From: Benincasa hispida
Taxonomy: Eukaryota > Streptophyta > Magnoliopsida > Cucurbitales > Cucurbitaceae
Direction: 5' to 3'
NCBI RefSeq assembly: GCF_009727055.1
Contig: NC_052354.1
Coordinates: forward strand, 46,944,263-47,008,262
DNA length: 64,000 nucleotides
Shown: positions 15,976 through 28,690 of the stretch, in pieces
How the letters are laid out: each line of letters opens with the position of its first letter
Numbering within the stretch: the stretch's first letter is position 1
The notes under the pieces: model-generated
Told to the model about the DNA's origin: nothing
Databases searched by the model: none
Seen by the model: only the letters and a program-made list of their open reading frames with translations
Position numbers and translations under genes: made by a program

Positions 15976-18900
15976 ATTAAATATGAATGGGGATATTTTC
16001 AACCACCAAGAGAAGGAAAAAAAAAAAAAAAAAAAAAACAAAGGAACCAACGTAAACTTAGATTAACAATTTAGTCCTCGGCTATTTTGTAACTATATTA
16101 AAAATGATTGATATGACATAATATTAATTAAGTGTACTAACCAAAAAATTAAATTAAAATAATTTTCAAAACTAAAATATATGTTTAGCTCCATAATTTA
16201 ACTAAAACATAGGGGATTTAGTTTGTTCGTAGGGCAGGGACTGGGTTGGTCAAGGGGAAAAAAAACGAAGAAATTAATATTATTGTTGAGAATCTTGTAT
16301 TGCATTATTTGATTGGAGAGAGAATAGTTTTTTTTTCCTTCTTCTTTTTTGGAGAGATACCGAAATCTTTATGGGGACGACAAAGAGAAGGCCAGAGGCA
16401 AAGCCACTGCCAGCCAGCCTACAACAACATCACGTGGTCCAATAATCCACCGTCAATCTTTTGTCATTTCTTTTTACTTTTTTAAATTAATTTGTTTTAT
16501 TATAATTATTTCAAAGATTACACATTATCATTTCCAAATTATTTTATTAACTTTTTTAATACTATAAATTTATATTTAAAATATAATAACAACAATAATA
16601 ATATGGTTTAGTTTATCTTCGTACGATATAGACTCTACGTGTCTAATTTGTGTAATTATTAATAGAACCAAATAACAAGATAAAATGTGTATTCATTAGA
16701 ACTTGAATATATAAAAAATCTCATTATATATATATATATTTACTAAGATTGTGTTGGACAACACATTAATGTTTTGGACATATGAAAATGGAGAAGAAAA
16801 TAAAAATGGACCAAAATTGTTAATGCAAAAATTGAGGAAAAAAAGTGCATATAAACCTTTCATGTGGTAGTAGTATTAAATTTGTAACGTGATAAGAGAA
16901 GATCTATAAAACAAGGAAAAATAACTATAATGTTAAAGTTAGAAATCGAGAATGTCTTGAAAGTAAAGAACTATAATGAATAAAACTTGTAGAATACAAA
17001 ATTAATTAAATAAATGCTCGACATGTTGTTGGGTTCGAAAATTTTGTTGGCTTTTTATTCTTCCAATTTGGAAGATATTAAATAACGTTGTTAATCTTTC
17101 GGTTTGTTGGAATTGAAGTTTGGATGTAATTATTGGTGACTTGTTGTTTCTTTTGCATTCAAGTGGGTTTTTATAATTTTTTTTAAAAAATCTCATACAT
17201 GCACACACATGCATGAACACCCATAAAATTTATTACTTTTTTTAATAAATAAAAATAAATATTAAGAATTTAATTATAAATAATAAATAAGATGGTTATC
17301 AAAATGTGATTTAAATATATATATAAAAAAAATCTCAATTTACGTGGAAAATGAAAGAGGTAAATGTTATAATTATGAATGGAGGAGAAAATTGGAAGAG
17401 GAAGAATGAAAGACAAGGGGGGTCCACTTGGGCAAGTTGCCTGCTTGGCTGGGTGCTGCCTGTACTGTGGGGTGCGTTACAGCCATACCTTACTTCACCA
17501 GACAAGATGTAGAGTGAGAAAAATAAACTTTTTTCTCGGAAAAATTGGATTGGTATATAGTAGGTTTAAAAATATTTATCCAACTATTGTAATTTTGAAA
17601 GCATTTATAAAAATATTATAGTAACATTCGAATTTGTTTTTTTTTTTTTAATATATATATATATATTCACTCGACCCGTTTGGTTTTTTATTTTTTTTAT
17701 AATGGTTCAGTGTTTAAGTTTATTTTTTCCATTTTTATTTTTTTTTATTATTTTAATGTTGTCGAGTGTATTGATGGACTTCTCAATTTTGTTTAGACTT
17801 TTTTTTGTTAATAATTTGTTTTGATATACTTTCATAAAGAAAGCAGACTAAATATATAGCAGAGTTTCTGTATGTAGTCAATAGGCAAAATTTAATTGAG
17901 TTTAATAGTTTGTTTTTATTTTTTTTCTCTTTCCATAAAGCAGACTAAATATATAGCAGAGTTTATTAAAATTTACCGTTTCATTTTTTAATAATAAAAA
18001 AAATGTATTTTATTAATAATAAAATAAGAGAGATATTCCGTCGATTTATTGGTTTGATGTCAACCTAAAATCGAACCAAACCAATGATTTTGTAAAAGAG
18101 GGATTAAAACCAATGTCCAATAAATAACAAAATCAATGGATTGATTTTTATTTTTATTTTTTGTTTTTATTGATTTGGTTATTGGTTTTTTCATTATTAA
18201 CCGTTCTAACTTAGAGACATGGTAGAAAATAACAAATTCTCAATATCTTTTCTTCCAAATTTAAACTATTATTCATAATGGAAAAATAATAAAATGTAAA
18301 TTAAAATGTCTATATCAATCCAATAATTTAATGTTTTGCATTCATTTAAAAATAATAACAAAAAAATTAACGTGTCCCACAAGATAGACATCGTCGATCT
18401 CAAGCTGATTGTCGTAATATTGCAACTTTTGAAAGTATAGGATATTTTTGAATTAAAAACAAAAGTTTATGGGTAAATGTTATAATTTAGCCTATTATTA
18501 TAGGAATGGATGTAATCTTGAGTTGCTTCTGTATCGTATGAACCAATTGAAACACTCATTGCAGTAAATCTTTTTATGATCGCACTACAAGTGTCCAACT
18601 GCACCCATGTCTTTTTGAATGTATTAAAATCACTTTTTCCAAAAGAAATGGTATAAATGTAATAAATAGAAAATCAGAAGGGTATATTAGTCTAAAAATG
18701 TTTATTTTTAAATCCTTGCTTTTTAATATAGTATAGATTAAACTATAATACTAAATTTTTTTTAAAAAACTCAAGTTAGTAATATTGTGCTAAAAAATAA
18801 CTTTAATCTATAGGTTCATTATGTCCCCTATTAACTTATTAATAAGTTAAAACAAGAATCAACAATTTGGAATAATTTGAATTGTTCAAATTATACGAGA

Positions 18901-21165
18901 GAAACATGGACTAATTGAATAAGATACAATTAATATACAATCTTTAGAGAAGAAAAACTCTCAATCTTTACGTAAATGATTTTCTTCTTTCCCGTAACAT
19001 TTCCTTTCCAAAAGAAAAAGGATTTCACCATCCTAATTTTTTTATTTTGTATTGTATATAACTATTTTTATTTCGTACTAAAAACTTGTTTCATACTTTT
19101 CATTCTTTTTTTCATTTATATTTTTTTTGACTTATTCTATATTAGTCTACATATTTTCAAATTAATGGGACGATTTTCTTTAATAAAGATAAAAAGGATT
19201 ATTATCGTCTATCTAGTTCTTTTAAAAAAGGTTATCTTCAAATTATAATGAGAAAGTAGTTAAAAAATTATTTAAATTGGAATTTTTGAAAGTATATAAA
19301 TTAAAATAGAATAGTCCTGATAATACAAAAATCAAAATAATATTTTGTTTAGTTTTTATTTCATTGATAAACTTAAATTTATTAAATGAATATAAATCTT
19401 ATTTATTAAGTAAGACGATGGGATTAAAAAGTTTAAGCATAAATATAAGAATCTAGTTTTTACTATAAGGAGTGTAAATCATTTATAAATATATTATTAT
19501 ATAAGAAGAATGAGGGATTCAGTAAAATGGTTCGTTAACATATAATTTATGCTAATATCTCATTAAGGTCTAAATTACTCTTTTTTCTTTTTAATTTCAA
19601 AAAGTATTTTTATTATTTAAATTTAAATCTTTCTATCACAAAATTTAAGTTTTTATTATCAAATTTAACCTTCAAGTATGGTATATAAAAAAATAAAAGG
19701 AAAAAAAAATTGAAAGCAATTGGATTCCAACGAGGAACATAGAAGGAAAGACGAGCCTTGGACAGAGGGCAATGCCAACGGGCCAAAAATCTTTTTCGGT
19801 AGACTAATGCTTCAGCTTTATTTATATATATATATATAATAATCATTCAATGATCGATTATCAAAATTTTATAGGTTCTAATATTCACTCATATTGAACT
19901 CAAAAGATATCGATAAAACTGTTTGATTCATGAAAAAATTACTGAATTATTGATACGTAAAATTCAGGTCAAGTGACTTTTGTTTACACAATATACAAAG
20001 TATGAATAATAGGTTGTTGGACTTGGACAATCATTTCTTTACGATTGATCTTCGTAATGATATGATGTTGTCTATTTTGAAACTATATGATTCATCAATA
20101 AAGATGTTGGTTTTATTGTAAAAACAATAATTCTTACTCGCTTCTAATCAATGTAACAGTAATGATAACAAAAACGGTAATAATAACAATAATTATAATG
20201 GTAACAGTAAATGTGACAACATTGATAATTATAAGTAAATGAGATCAAAAGTAATCTAATTATATTTGTGATTTAAGCTTATTACAATTGATTTATCAAT
20301 GAAATTCTATTTCAATTACACTAATTTTGATCACGGTCGAGTAAACGTGACCTTAAGTATATAAGAAATTGATGAAGGAAGAAAAATGTTGAAAAATGGA
20401 AAAATGGATATTGTATTAATAAAAGGGTTGGTCCCACTTACAAATAGAGAGGCAGGAAAACAGAGGGAATCACTGCATGATTTTTTGCCATCAACTTCAA
20501 GTACTATACGTACTCATTTTCGTCTATCTATGTCATGACTTTGTCCCCTCTATACTCTCTCCCTCCCAAGTTTCTTCATTTTCCATTTCTAAAATTATAT
20601 CTAATAGTCAATGGTCTTCTTTTTTTAAGTTTGAACAAATTTTAATAGTAATAATTAGTTTGTGAATTTTTCATTTTTTTTTTTTTTTTTGTTGAATATA
20701 GTACTCTCATCTATCCTATATATTAAATACAATGGTGAAAAATCAATGTCCACATACTTTAATGTTTCATTTTGACCCTTGAGACGTTAATGAAATTGCC
20801 TTTTTTCCACAAAAAAAAAGATCAATTGATGTATGTAACACTTTTTAAAGCTAAAAGTCGAGTTTCTATTCGTTGATTTTTTTTTTTTTTTTACTTTTGA
20901 AATTTGTCATGAATTGTCTAATTTTGGTAAATTCCTTAAATATGAAATTGATTTTCCAAACATAGTTTAGGAATGACCTTATATTTAGCGGTCAATTTTT
21001 TTTTTCCATAAAAATGCTCCACAATTAAAAAAAAATTGTATACAATAATGATAAAGATGGAGGATCAATCCTTTAATTTTATAGAAAGGAGCAATGATAG
21101 ATCTATTAATGGACAAGAGGGACACGTACCCCTCACGTATGGCACTTTAGTTTACATGTTGTTAG
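15976..21165. other. intergenic AT-rich region with three small GC-rich islands
   Basis: About 5 kb without a supported gene. It contains an A-tract (about 16018-16038), a ~30-bp direct repeat at 17840-17871 and 17939-17966, and three unexplained islands of higher GC (16340-16460, 17380-17520, 19725-19810). None of the islands translates into a known protein or folds into an obvious microRNA hairpin by eye. Confidence 0.5.
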
Positions 21166-21315
21166 GGGTGTTCAAAAAATCCGATGGCCCGAAAAAACCG
21201 ATCAACCCAATCCAACTCGTGCGGTTTGGGTTGGGTTATAAACTCATTTGAGTTGGGTTGGGTTAGGTTCAAATAAATGAAAATTTTAGGGGATGAGTTG
21301 GTTTGGGTTACAAAG
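21166..21315. repeat. partial 'GGGTTGGGTTGG' type repeat
   Basis: It begins 'taggggtgttcaaaaaatccg' and continues with CCAACCC/GGGTTGGGTT motifs on both strands. This is the style of a widespread plant non-autonomous element that starts AGGGGTGTTCA. The expected closing inverted repeat is missing, so the copy is truncated where the neighbouring LTR starts. Confidence 0.45.
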
Positions 21316-22181
21316 CAATACTTATCTGTAATACACCAATAGTTACAATGATTTACGTAAAACCCAACTTACAAGTCACATGTGAGACTCCCTCTCAGTT
21401 GTACTTAGGCTCCCCCTAAGTGTGATAATATTAGTGTTGAACACTTTGGCTTCTGATAGTGTGTGAGACTCCCCTTAGCTTGATTATATTCCTTGTAACT
21501 CAATTAACTCCCTTCACAAGAGAACTTAGATCCCCTAAGTCTTGAGAACTCCCTTCTCGATGAATAATACCTTAGGCTCCCCCTAAGGCTTGAGAAATCC
21601 TTCTCAATGAATGAAGTCTTAGGCTCCCCTTAAGATCAGGAATCTCTTCTCTTTAGTGATGCCTTAGGCTTCCCCCATGACAAAAGTTATCTTTAATTTT
21701 TGTTAACGAATTAACCAAGGATATGCATAGCGGAACAAAACGGGCAGAGATTAAAAACCCCTAAGATGTATCAGTTGGTCATCAAGAAAAAATTGGCTGC
21801 CAAGGATAAATCACAATTCGGCCTCAAAGAATAAAAACACTCTTCTTGAGATGAACAAATGCGACAACCCTAAAAGAAGAACAAAATTCCCTTTTCAAAA
21901 GCCGAGGCCAAATAAGAAAATAATCCGCTAAAAAATAATTTTCTTTTTGTCAAAATAAGATGCACCGTAAATAAAGATAATATGATCAAAATACTTCTGT
22001 TGAGATTTTCCAGATTAGGAAATAAAAATTATTCTACCTAAAAATTCCAAATTAAGAAAGAAAAATATTATGTAGAAAATAGTAATGTCTGAGGTAGATA
22101 TTAAGACTTCATTTATGATAACTGCAAAATTGCCAGAAGCTACCTTAGAAAAATATAAAGACAATAAAAAAATATCCAACA
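21316..22181 (-). repeat. 3' LTR of the Sirevirus-like element (minus strand)
   Basis: On the minus strand the LTR starts TGTTGGATA at 22181, directly after the polypurine tract, which fixes this boundary. The far end near 21316 is approximate because the matching 5' LTR end is not clearly present. The LTR contains a small minisatellite of hairpin-forming CTTAGG-CTCCC-CCTAAG units (21404-21690). Confidence 0.6.
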
Positions 22182-22196
22182 ATCTCCCCCTCTGGT
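22182..22196 (-). promoter_or_regulatory. polypurine tract of the Sirevirus-like element
   Basis: The minus strand reads AGAGGGGGAGAT immediately before the TGTTGG start of the LTR. This is the usual copia layout for plus-strand DNA priming, and it sets orientation and LTR boundary. Confidence 0.8.
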
Positions 22197-22959
22197 AGAT
22201 ATTTTTTTAAAAGCAGAATATTTAGCAACCAACCAACAAAATAAAGGATGTCAGAAATAGAGTCGAAACATCATTAGTAACAACAAAAAAATCAAAAGTC
22301 TTTACAACAGAAAGTAATCAAACAAAGTCATTTATCTAGTGCAACAAAAACAAACACCAATACCAAAGGCATCAAAACCAAGAACCAAGAACAGACAAAG
22401 ATCCAAAGATCGATCCAATGATCTCCAACTCCAAGTCTCCCCATTTCCGACTTAAAAAAATTAGGCTAGTTGTTGTGAGGAAGGACACCAATTGAAGATC
22501 CCAATTTTATGTAAGACAACATTTTTGGTACTTGGAATAACAATTAACAACTGACCCTTCTTATGCCAAGATGACCTCCTTCCACTTGTCAATTCAAACA
22601 CCAACTCCCTCATCGAAGGACACTATTCAGATACATCAACAACAACCGCTCAGTTGAGATATTTATTAATGAGATTAGTAGAGAAAATAACTGGATGTTT
22701 TCCCACATGAACTTTTTGAAAGTCAGAATTATTCGAATTGTTAAACTCTAAAGACAGACTGACAATGAAATTTCTCACAATTTGAGGATAGAATGATCCT
22801 AAGTTTAACACAGTTCTGTCAAATTGAGCTTGTGAATAAGATTCACAAGATCGAAGAAGTCTTGAGTTCTATCAAACAATTTTTTTTTCTCATCCACAAT
22901 TTTTCTTTTAATAAAAAATTTTCATGAACTAGCCCCAACCTCAGTATGAAAAGAAACAC

Positions 22960-24110
22960 CATCTAATGGAATATATGACACATTCGATGCGTAGCAGATC
23001 TAGAAGAACCATGTTTCTTCCGTCTTGACTGAACTGAAGCTTGAGTAACTCGAACTGGAACATAATTGCCATAATCATAAGAACTTTTCAATTCCCAATC
23101 TTCTGGAGAAGCAGAGTTATCCTCAGAGTCATATTGATCAAACTTAGACTTTGATGTCTCAGAAGATTCACCTTTAACACTTTTAACATTCACGATTTTC
23201 TTGGAACCAATTTAGACAAAAGAATATCCTCATCAGAATCATACTCTTAGACATAATTGGGGCTTTCTAAGCATTCGGTTAATTAGATTTAGGGAAAACA
23301 TCATACAACATAGCATCCTTAAAAAACTCGACATTTTCAATAGTTATTAGCTCATCTACCGTACCATCCTTCATATTTCCTTCATCTGTCAAGACATCTG
23401 TCTCAAAAGGAGCATTAACACCCTTTTCAGCAAGTTGTATTGATTTAGAAGAAACATTAATTTCAACATTCTTAGCTAGATTCTCAGAAGCACTACTTAC
23501 AAAGATCGCAGATATAGAGGCAATTGTTTTAGCAATTACTTTATCAATAAATTCATGCACAACATTCTCATCAGGCACGAGCACCTTTTCTTTTCCCATC
23601 TAAGTAGAACCAGGAACAAAAACATTTTCATTCACAGATACAACGAATTAAGACAAATTAGATTTACAAACCAAGTCATGATTATCATTAACAACAATTC
23701 TACACTCAAGAACCCTAACAACTTCTTAAACATCAGCAGACGAATCAATAGTAACTCTAGAGTTCCTAAGCAAGGCAATAAACTCATTCATGTGGCTAGA
23801 TGAATCATTAGAGGTGGATTTCTCCTTGTTCGGACAAATTTCGACTCTTGATCCTATAAAATCAGTCATTGTGAGAGATGAAGTACTCATTTTGTTTTCC
23901 TTTCATTTGAACAAACTGACTGGCTCCCAATCGCTTTCCTTTTTTTTTTTTTTTTTTTTTCTCGAAGAATGGGGAACTTCAATTTCTTTCTTTGCGGTAA
24001 GGAACCTATGCAAACGAACTCCATATTTGTTTGTTATTGTCGAAGGAACATTCTCTTCAACACGCTTCTTCCTTTTAGCCTTTTCTTTGTACCTCACCAT
24101 TTTGCTATCA
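22960..24110 (-). pseudogene. extra 3' ORF region (env-like position) of the Sirevirus-like element
   Basis: Between the end of pol (~24375) and the polypurine tract (22182) lies about 2.2 kb, far more than ordinary copia elements have. It holds three broken minus-strand coding pieces. The first starts MVRYKEKAKRKKRV near 24100 and has a YGVRLHRFL segment and a lysine run. The second is an acidic MGKEKVLVPDENV piece at 23599-23279. The third is a Ser/Lys-rich MNVKSVKGESSETSKSK piece at 23193-22963. Some Sireviruses carry an extra (env-like) ORF in this position; membership is inferred from position and composition. No membrane segment is evident in what survives. Confidence 0.5.
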
Positions 24111-24374
24111 GAAGTGTGTATTCCTCATTTAGTGCTTTAGGGAAAAATCATAGAAATCATAAGCAATGAACCACTTCGAAAAAATTGACAACAAAGGGCA
24201 CCGACGATTTTGAGCAAAAACCTCTCACACTTCAATTGAAAATAATTACATTCAAAAGAAAATTTAAAATTAAACACCAATAAAATATCCCCACTCATTC
24301 ACCAACCATAATTAATACGATTTTAACATTATTTAACTGTTTGGGCTTTCAATCTTGATGGGCCAAGTGACATC

Positions 24375-27300
24375 TCAGACTGGCCTACGAATTAATTGAT
24401 ATGCCTTCAGAACACATAGGCCCAACACTACCCTCAGGACCTCAAAACAGCTGCATCTAAAGCCTTCGTACAAATGTCTTCTGTTTGATTTTTTTGTTGA
24501 TATGCTCCAATATGATATGTTTACTCTCCACAAGGTCACAAATAAACTGATGTCTAATGTGAATGTGTTTAGTAAAACTGTGCTGAACAAAATTTTTAGG
24601 TATATTAATTGCACTCATGTTGTCACAATAAAGAGTTAATAACATATTGTGTGACATCATACTCTTGTAACATTTATTTCATCCTTATCAACTGGGTGCA
24701 GCTACTCCCTGCAGCAATATATTCAGCTTCAGCTATCGATAAAGAAACACAATTCTTTTTTTTGCTAAACCATGAAATCATGTTGTTCCCAAGAAAGAAA
24801 CAACCTCCAAATTTACTTTTCCTGTCTTCATAACTTCCAGCCTAATCAACATCATAGTAGCCTACTAGAGAGCTACTAGTATCAAAAGTGTACAATAAAC
24901 AATAACCACTCGTGCCATTGACAGATTTGATTATTCATTTAGTACTAAGCAAGTGATTGATCTTGGGACAAGATTGATATCTGGCACAAGCACCAACAAC
25001 AAATGCGATGTCAGGTCTCATGGCTATTAAATAACGTAAACTTTCAATGATACTTTTGTACAGATTCTTATCATCTTGAGTTCCACCTGAGTGTTTTGAC
25101 ATTTTTGCATGAGTGGGAGCAGGGGTTTTTTTTAACATTGGCCTTCTCAAAGCCAAACTTCTCCACAATGTTCTTGACATATTTGCTGTGAGAGATAAAA
25201 ATTCTCCCATTCAGTTGTATAATCTAAAATCCTAGAAAATAGGACAGTTCTCTTACCATGCTCATCTCGAATTCTTTCTGCATTTATTTCACAAAGAGCT
25301 CAACCATCTCTTGTGACGTTCCCCCAAACAATATGTCATCAACATAAATTTGAACAATCACGAACTTCTCTTGAGATTTTTTTCACAAATAATGTCTTAT
25401 CAACACCTCCTATATTGTGACCATTATTTATTAGAAATTGAGTCAGACATTCATACCAAGCTCTAGAGGCCTATTTCATTCCATCGAGGGCTTTGTTAAG
25501 TTTGTACACATAGTCAGGATGTGATGGATCTATAAAACTCACACCTTCTATTTAAGTATACCTCGAGCCACTAATATGGCTTTATTTATGGTGACATTTC
25601 TGTTTTCATCAAACTTATTCTTGAATACTCATTTTGTGTTGATCACATTAACTGAGTCTGGCCTAGGAACAAGAGTCTAGACATTATTCCTCACAAATTG
25701 TCTAAGCTTTTCTTGCATATCGTCGGCCCAACATTCATCCTCAAGAGCTTCTTTGATGTTTCTTGGCTCAACAGGAGAGTGTAAAACAAATCTTACTTAT
25801 CATCTCCAAGTAATCAAATTTATCTTTCTTTCTAGTAGTCACCCATTCTTCAAGATTACTAATGACGTTACTAGAGCGACGATTCTTACAAACTCGGTTG
25901 GATGGGTGCTTGTTACTAGTTCCAGCCTGCTCTGAAACTGATGGTTAATCACAACAAGTGTTTCAGAATTCATGTTAGATGATATGTCAAGGGTGATGAT
26001 AGGAACATCTGTATTGATAAATGGAAGCACATTGGTATCTTCTTGTTCTTTATTGGTAGATACTGATATATCAACAACATCATCAATCACAACATTGATT
26101 GATTTATCAAAGAACGAGTTCGTTTATTGTAGATATGATATTCTTGACTTTTTGTGGAATATCCACGAAATATTCCTTCATCTGACTTTGAATCCCATTT
26201 TGCCTGCCTTTTCTCTCAACCAGGATGTAACCTTTACCGCTGAAGATATGAAAGTATTTAACATTTGGTTTTCTCCCTCTTCATATTTCATAAATAGTGC
26301 TCGAGGAACCTGATCGTAAAACAACTCTTTTATGTATATGACATATTGTATGTAGAGCCTCTGTCCAAAAATGAAATGGCAAATGTTTGACATGTAGTAT
26401 CGCTCGAGCCATCTCCTGAAGTATCTAGTTTTTCCTTTCTATAACCCCGTTTTGTTGGGGGTGATTGAAGCAGAGAATTCATGACGAATCCCTACCATGA
26501 TAACTTCTAATGTGGATCACGTTATGATCTTTCTCATGTTGTAAAAGGAGATAAAGAGTTTGAAAAGCAACAAATGCATCTGACTTTTCACGAAGAAACC
26601 AAGCCTAGATATATCTAGAGAAGCCATCAACAACAACTAAAACATACCTTTTACCTCCTAAACTTTTCGATTGCATAGTACCCATAAAGTCCAGGTGCAG
26701 AAGTTTTAAGATCCATGTAGAGCCAAGATGAGATATCTATTTATGAGGTGTGTGAGTTCGTTTACCTGGTTGACCACCTCCACAAATAATTCTAGCCGAT
26801 AAAGGTAAAGATAGAAGACCAGATATAGCATTTTTGGCTTGTGCTCTTTTAATCGTCTTCATACTTACATGAGCTAGGCGTTTATGCAATAGACTTGCTT
26901 AATCTTGTCAAGAGATATGACAAACCTGCGAAGGAATGTTAGGGTTCCACAGATAACAGTTATCAGATGACTGCGTACTTGTCATAACTCGAGCTTTGAC
27001 ATTGTCTGTGACAACACACTGGCCTTTAGAAAAACTCACTTTCAGACCTTGATCACATAACTAACTGATGCTAATAAGGTTGGCAGTGAGTTCTTCAACC
27101 AACATTACATCAATCGAGGATGGAAGGTCTGAATAATTAAGTTTTCCTTTCTTAATGATCTTACTAGAAGCACCATCGCCAAAGTGACCTTTCCTGAGCT
27201 GATAGGTTTGAGTTCAGACAGATAATTCTTGTCACTAGTCATGTGTTAAGAGCTTCCACCATCAAAGTACCAATCTACTTTAGCCGATGATCTAATGGAT
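24375..27300 (-). pseudogene. degenerate copia pol: protease, integrase, RT, RNase H
   Basis: Read right to left on the minus strand, the copia order is protease, integrase, RT, RNase H. The protease site near 27260 reads WYFDGGSS, with G in place of the Ser of the usual D-S-G. The pre-integrase region follows (LHKRLAHVS near 26890). The integrase has a DFMGT...VVVDGFSRY block near 26620-26690 and HPQQNGVIER near 26445. RT has YVDDILFGGT, its YVDD codons at 25335-25346, then RPDIAF near 25010. RNase H has [12 protein letters not shown] near 24635 and a frameshifted end with a LGLCVLKAYQL segment. Stops and frameshifts occur throughout, so no polyprotein can be made. Confidence 0.85.
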
Positions 27301-27429
27301 GTCAGAACAACATTACATTTATTTTTGGAAATTCTTCACTCTACACCTATTTCATTTTTTAATTTCTTTGAGAGTTATCTTGAGAGAAGTGAGTATCCCT
27401 TCTAGAGTAGGTAAATATATGAAGAGTAT

Positions 27430-27950
27430 TCATCGACTGATAGCAAAATGGACTTTTATGACCCACTCTTTCATAATAGTGATAGATCCATCTCGATCTA
27501 TAAGGATGATTGAATTCTTGTATGTGATTCCTGAGGGAAAACCTGTAAAGCCATAGGACTCTAGATTCTGAGCCCTAACAAATTCAATCTTTTGCTTTCC
27601 TTTTTGAGACTGTTTATTCTTATTATTTTCACCTTTTAAGAAGCCTAACCTAGAATTATCACCAATTATTTTTCGCTTTTTCAGAATTTTCTCCATGGAC
27701 TCAATACCAGTATTCAACATTCTAACATTTTCACAAACAGATTCTTTCTCGGCTCTAACTTGGTTAAATTCTTGCTTCAGATCTACAACAATAGTCATAA
27801 ATCTATGATTGTCAACCATCAAAGTTTCAATTATTTCCTTTTGCATATCGAGAGCTATTTGATCATCTTGCCATTTAATAAAAAGAGCTTGATAAGAAGG
27901 ATCCATGGAACCATGGTTGGTAGTGTCGTGAACATTATCAGCATACACAT
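27430..27950 (-). pseudogene. C-terminal part of Sirevirus-like gag with coiled coil and zinc knuckle
   Basis: A minus-strand open stretch of about 170 codons. The first ~90 residues are charged and heptad-like (QALFIKWQDDQIALDMQKEI, then QEFNQVRAEKESVCENVRML), a likely coiled coil. A basic linker with GDNSRLGFLKGENNKNK follows. At the end, a one-base shift of frame gives YHYYERVGHKSPFCYQ, a damaged CCHC zinc knuckle (first two Cys replaced by Tyr). The N-terminal gag domain is missing here and also in the related copy at 63085-64000, so the loss may predate both insertions. Confidence 0.65.
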
Positions 27951-28372
27951 TATGCTCTAAAATCTCACAAGAAGAGGTGTTAGATGAGATGTTACTGATG
28001 AAGGATTTGAATCCTCAGCGGAAGCAAGGAATCACCTTATGCAAATGAATTTTCTTTTGGAATAACTAAAAAAATTGAGAAATAATACAAAAGATAAACA
28101 GAATTGTTAACCTATAAGGCCACTCTTAAAAACACAGAAAGAAAAAGGAATAAGAAATTACTCACCCTTACAGAAGTTTTCCTTCTTCACGTATTCCTTT
28201 CTAAAACCCATGAACAATGTCTTCCTCCGTCGAATTGTACAACACGAGCACTGGAATGACAATCCTTTAGACACCACCGTGAAGTTACCTTGCCATTCTT
28301 CGAAAAGGGATGAGGTTGTGGGACTTCTTTTGTGGTCTTGGCAGAAGGGAAATGCAGAGAAGCTTAGTCTGA

Positions 28373-28422
<50 letters not shown>

Positions 28423-28690
28423 CGGAGAGAGAGCTTAGTCTGTAAAAATTTCACGTTTTTTCACATACTTATGTCTATTCGAAACAAACTAAATGAAAGA
28501 GAAGGGGAGGGAATAACTCCCTCCCATAAGTGCAAAATAACTTCCCTGTGGTGTGGAGTTATTTTATTTTATATTATATTAATTATATAATATTAACAAA
28601 AAAAATAACATATAGTTGATGAAATAACCATTAGTTAATCAACCAATATATTATGCATCTTAATCACATTAAAGTGTAACTTTCCCTTAT
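27951..28690. repeat. leader/LTR-side sequence of the Sirevirus-like element and a 45-T tract
   Basis: From about 27960 to 28377 the sequence closely follows 63590-64000, so it belongs to the same element family (5' side on the minus strand, with GCTTCCGCTGAGG near 28020). At 28378-28422 there is an uninterrupted run of 45 T. AGCTTAGTCTG stands on both sides of the run (28361-28371 and 28432-28442). Beyond it, 28480-28690 is AT-rich with no further assignment. Confidence 0.5.

Noticed and set aside
17430..17460. Possible miR169-like arm (minus strand reads like CAGCCAAG...ACTTGCC)
   Set aside because: The middle has extra and different bases compared with miR169, and no complementary arm that would make a precursor hairpin is visible in the flanks.
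28158..28590. Frames with poly-Lys or poly-Phe
   Set aside because: Caused by the 45-T tract.
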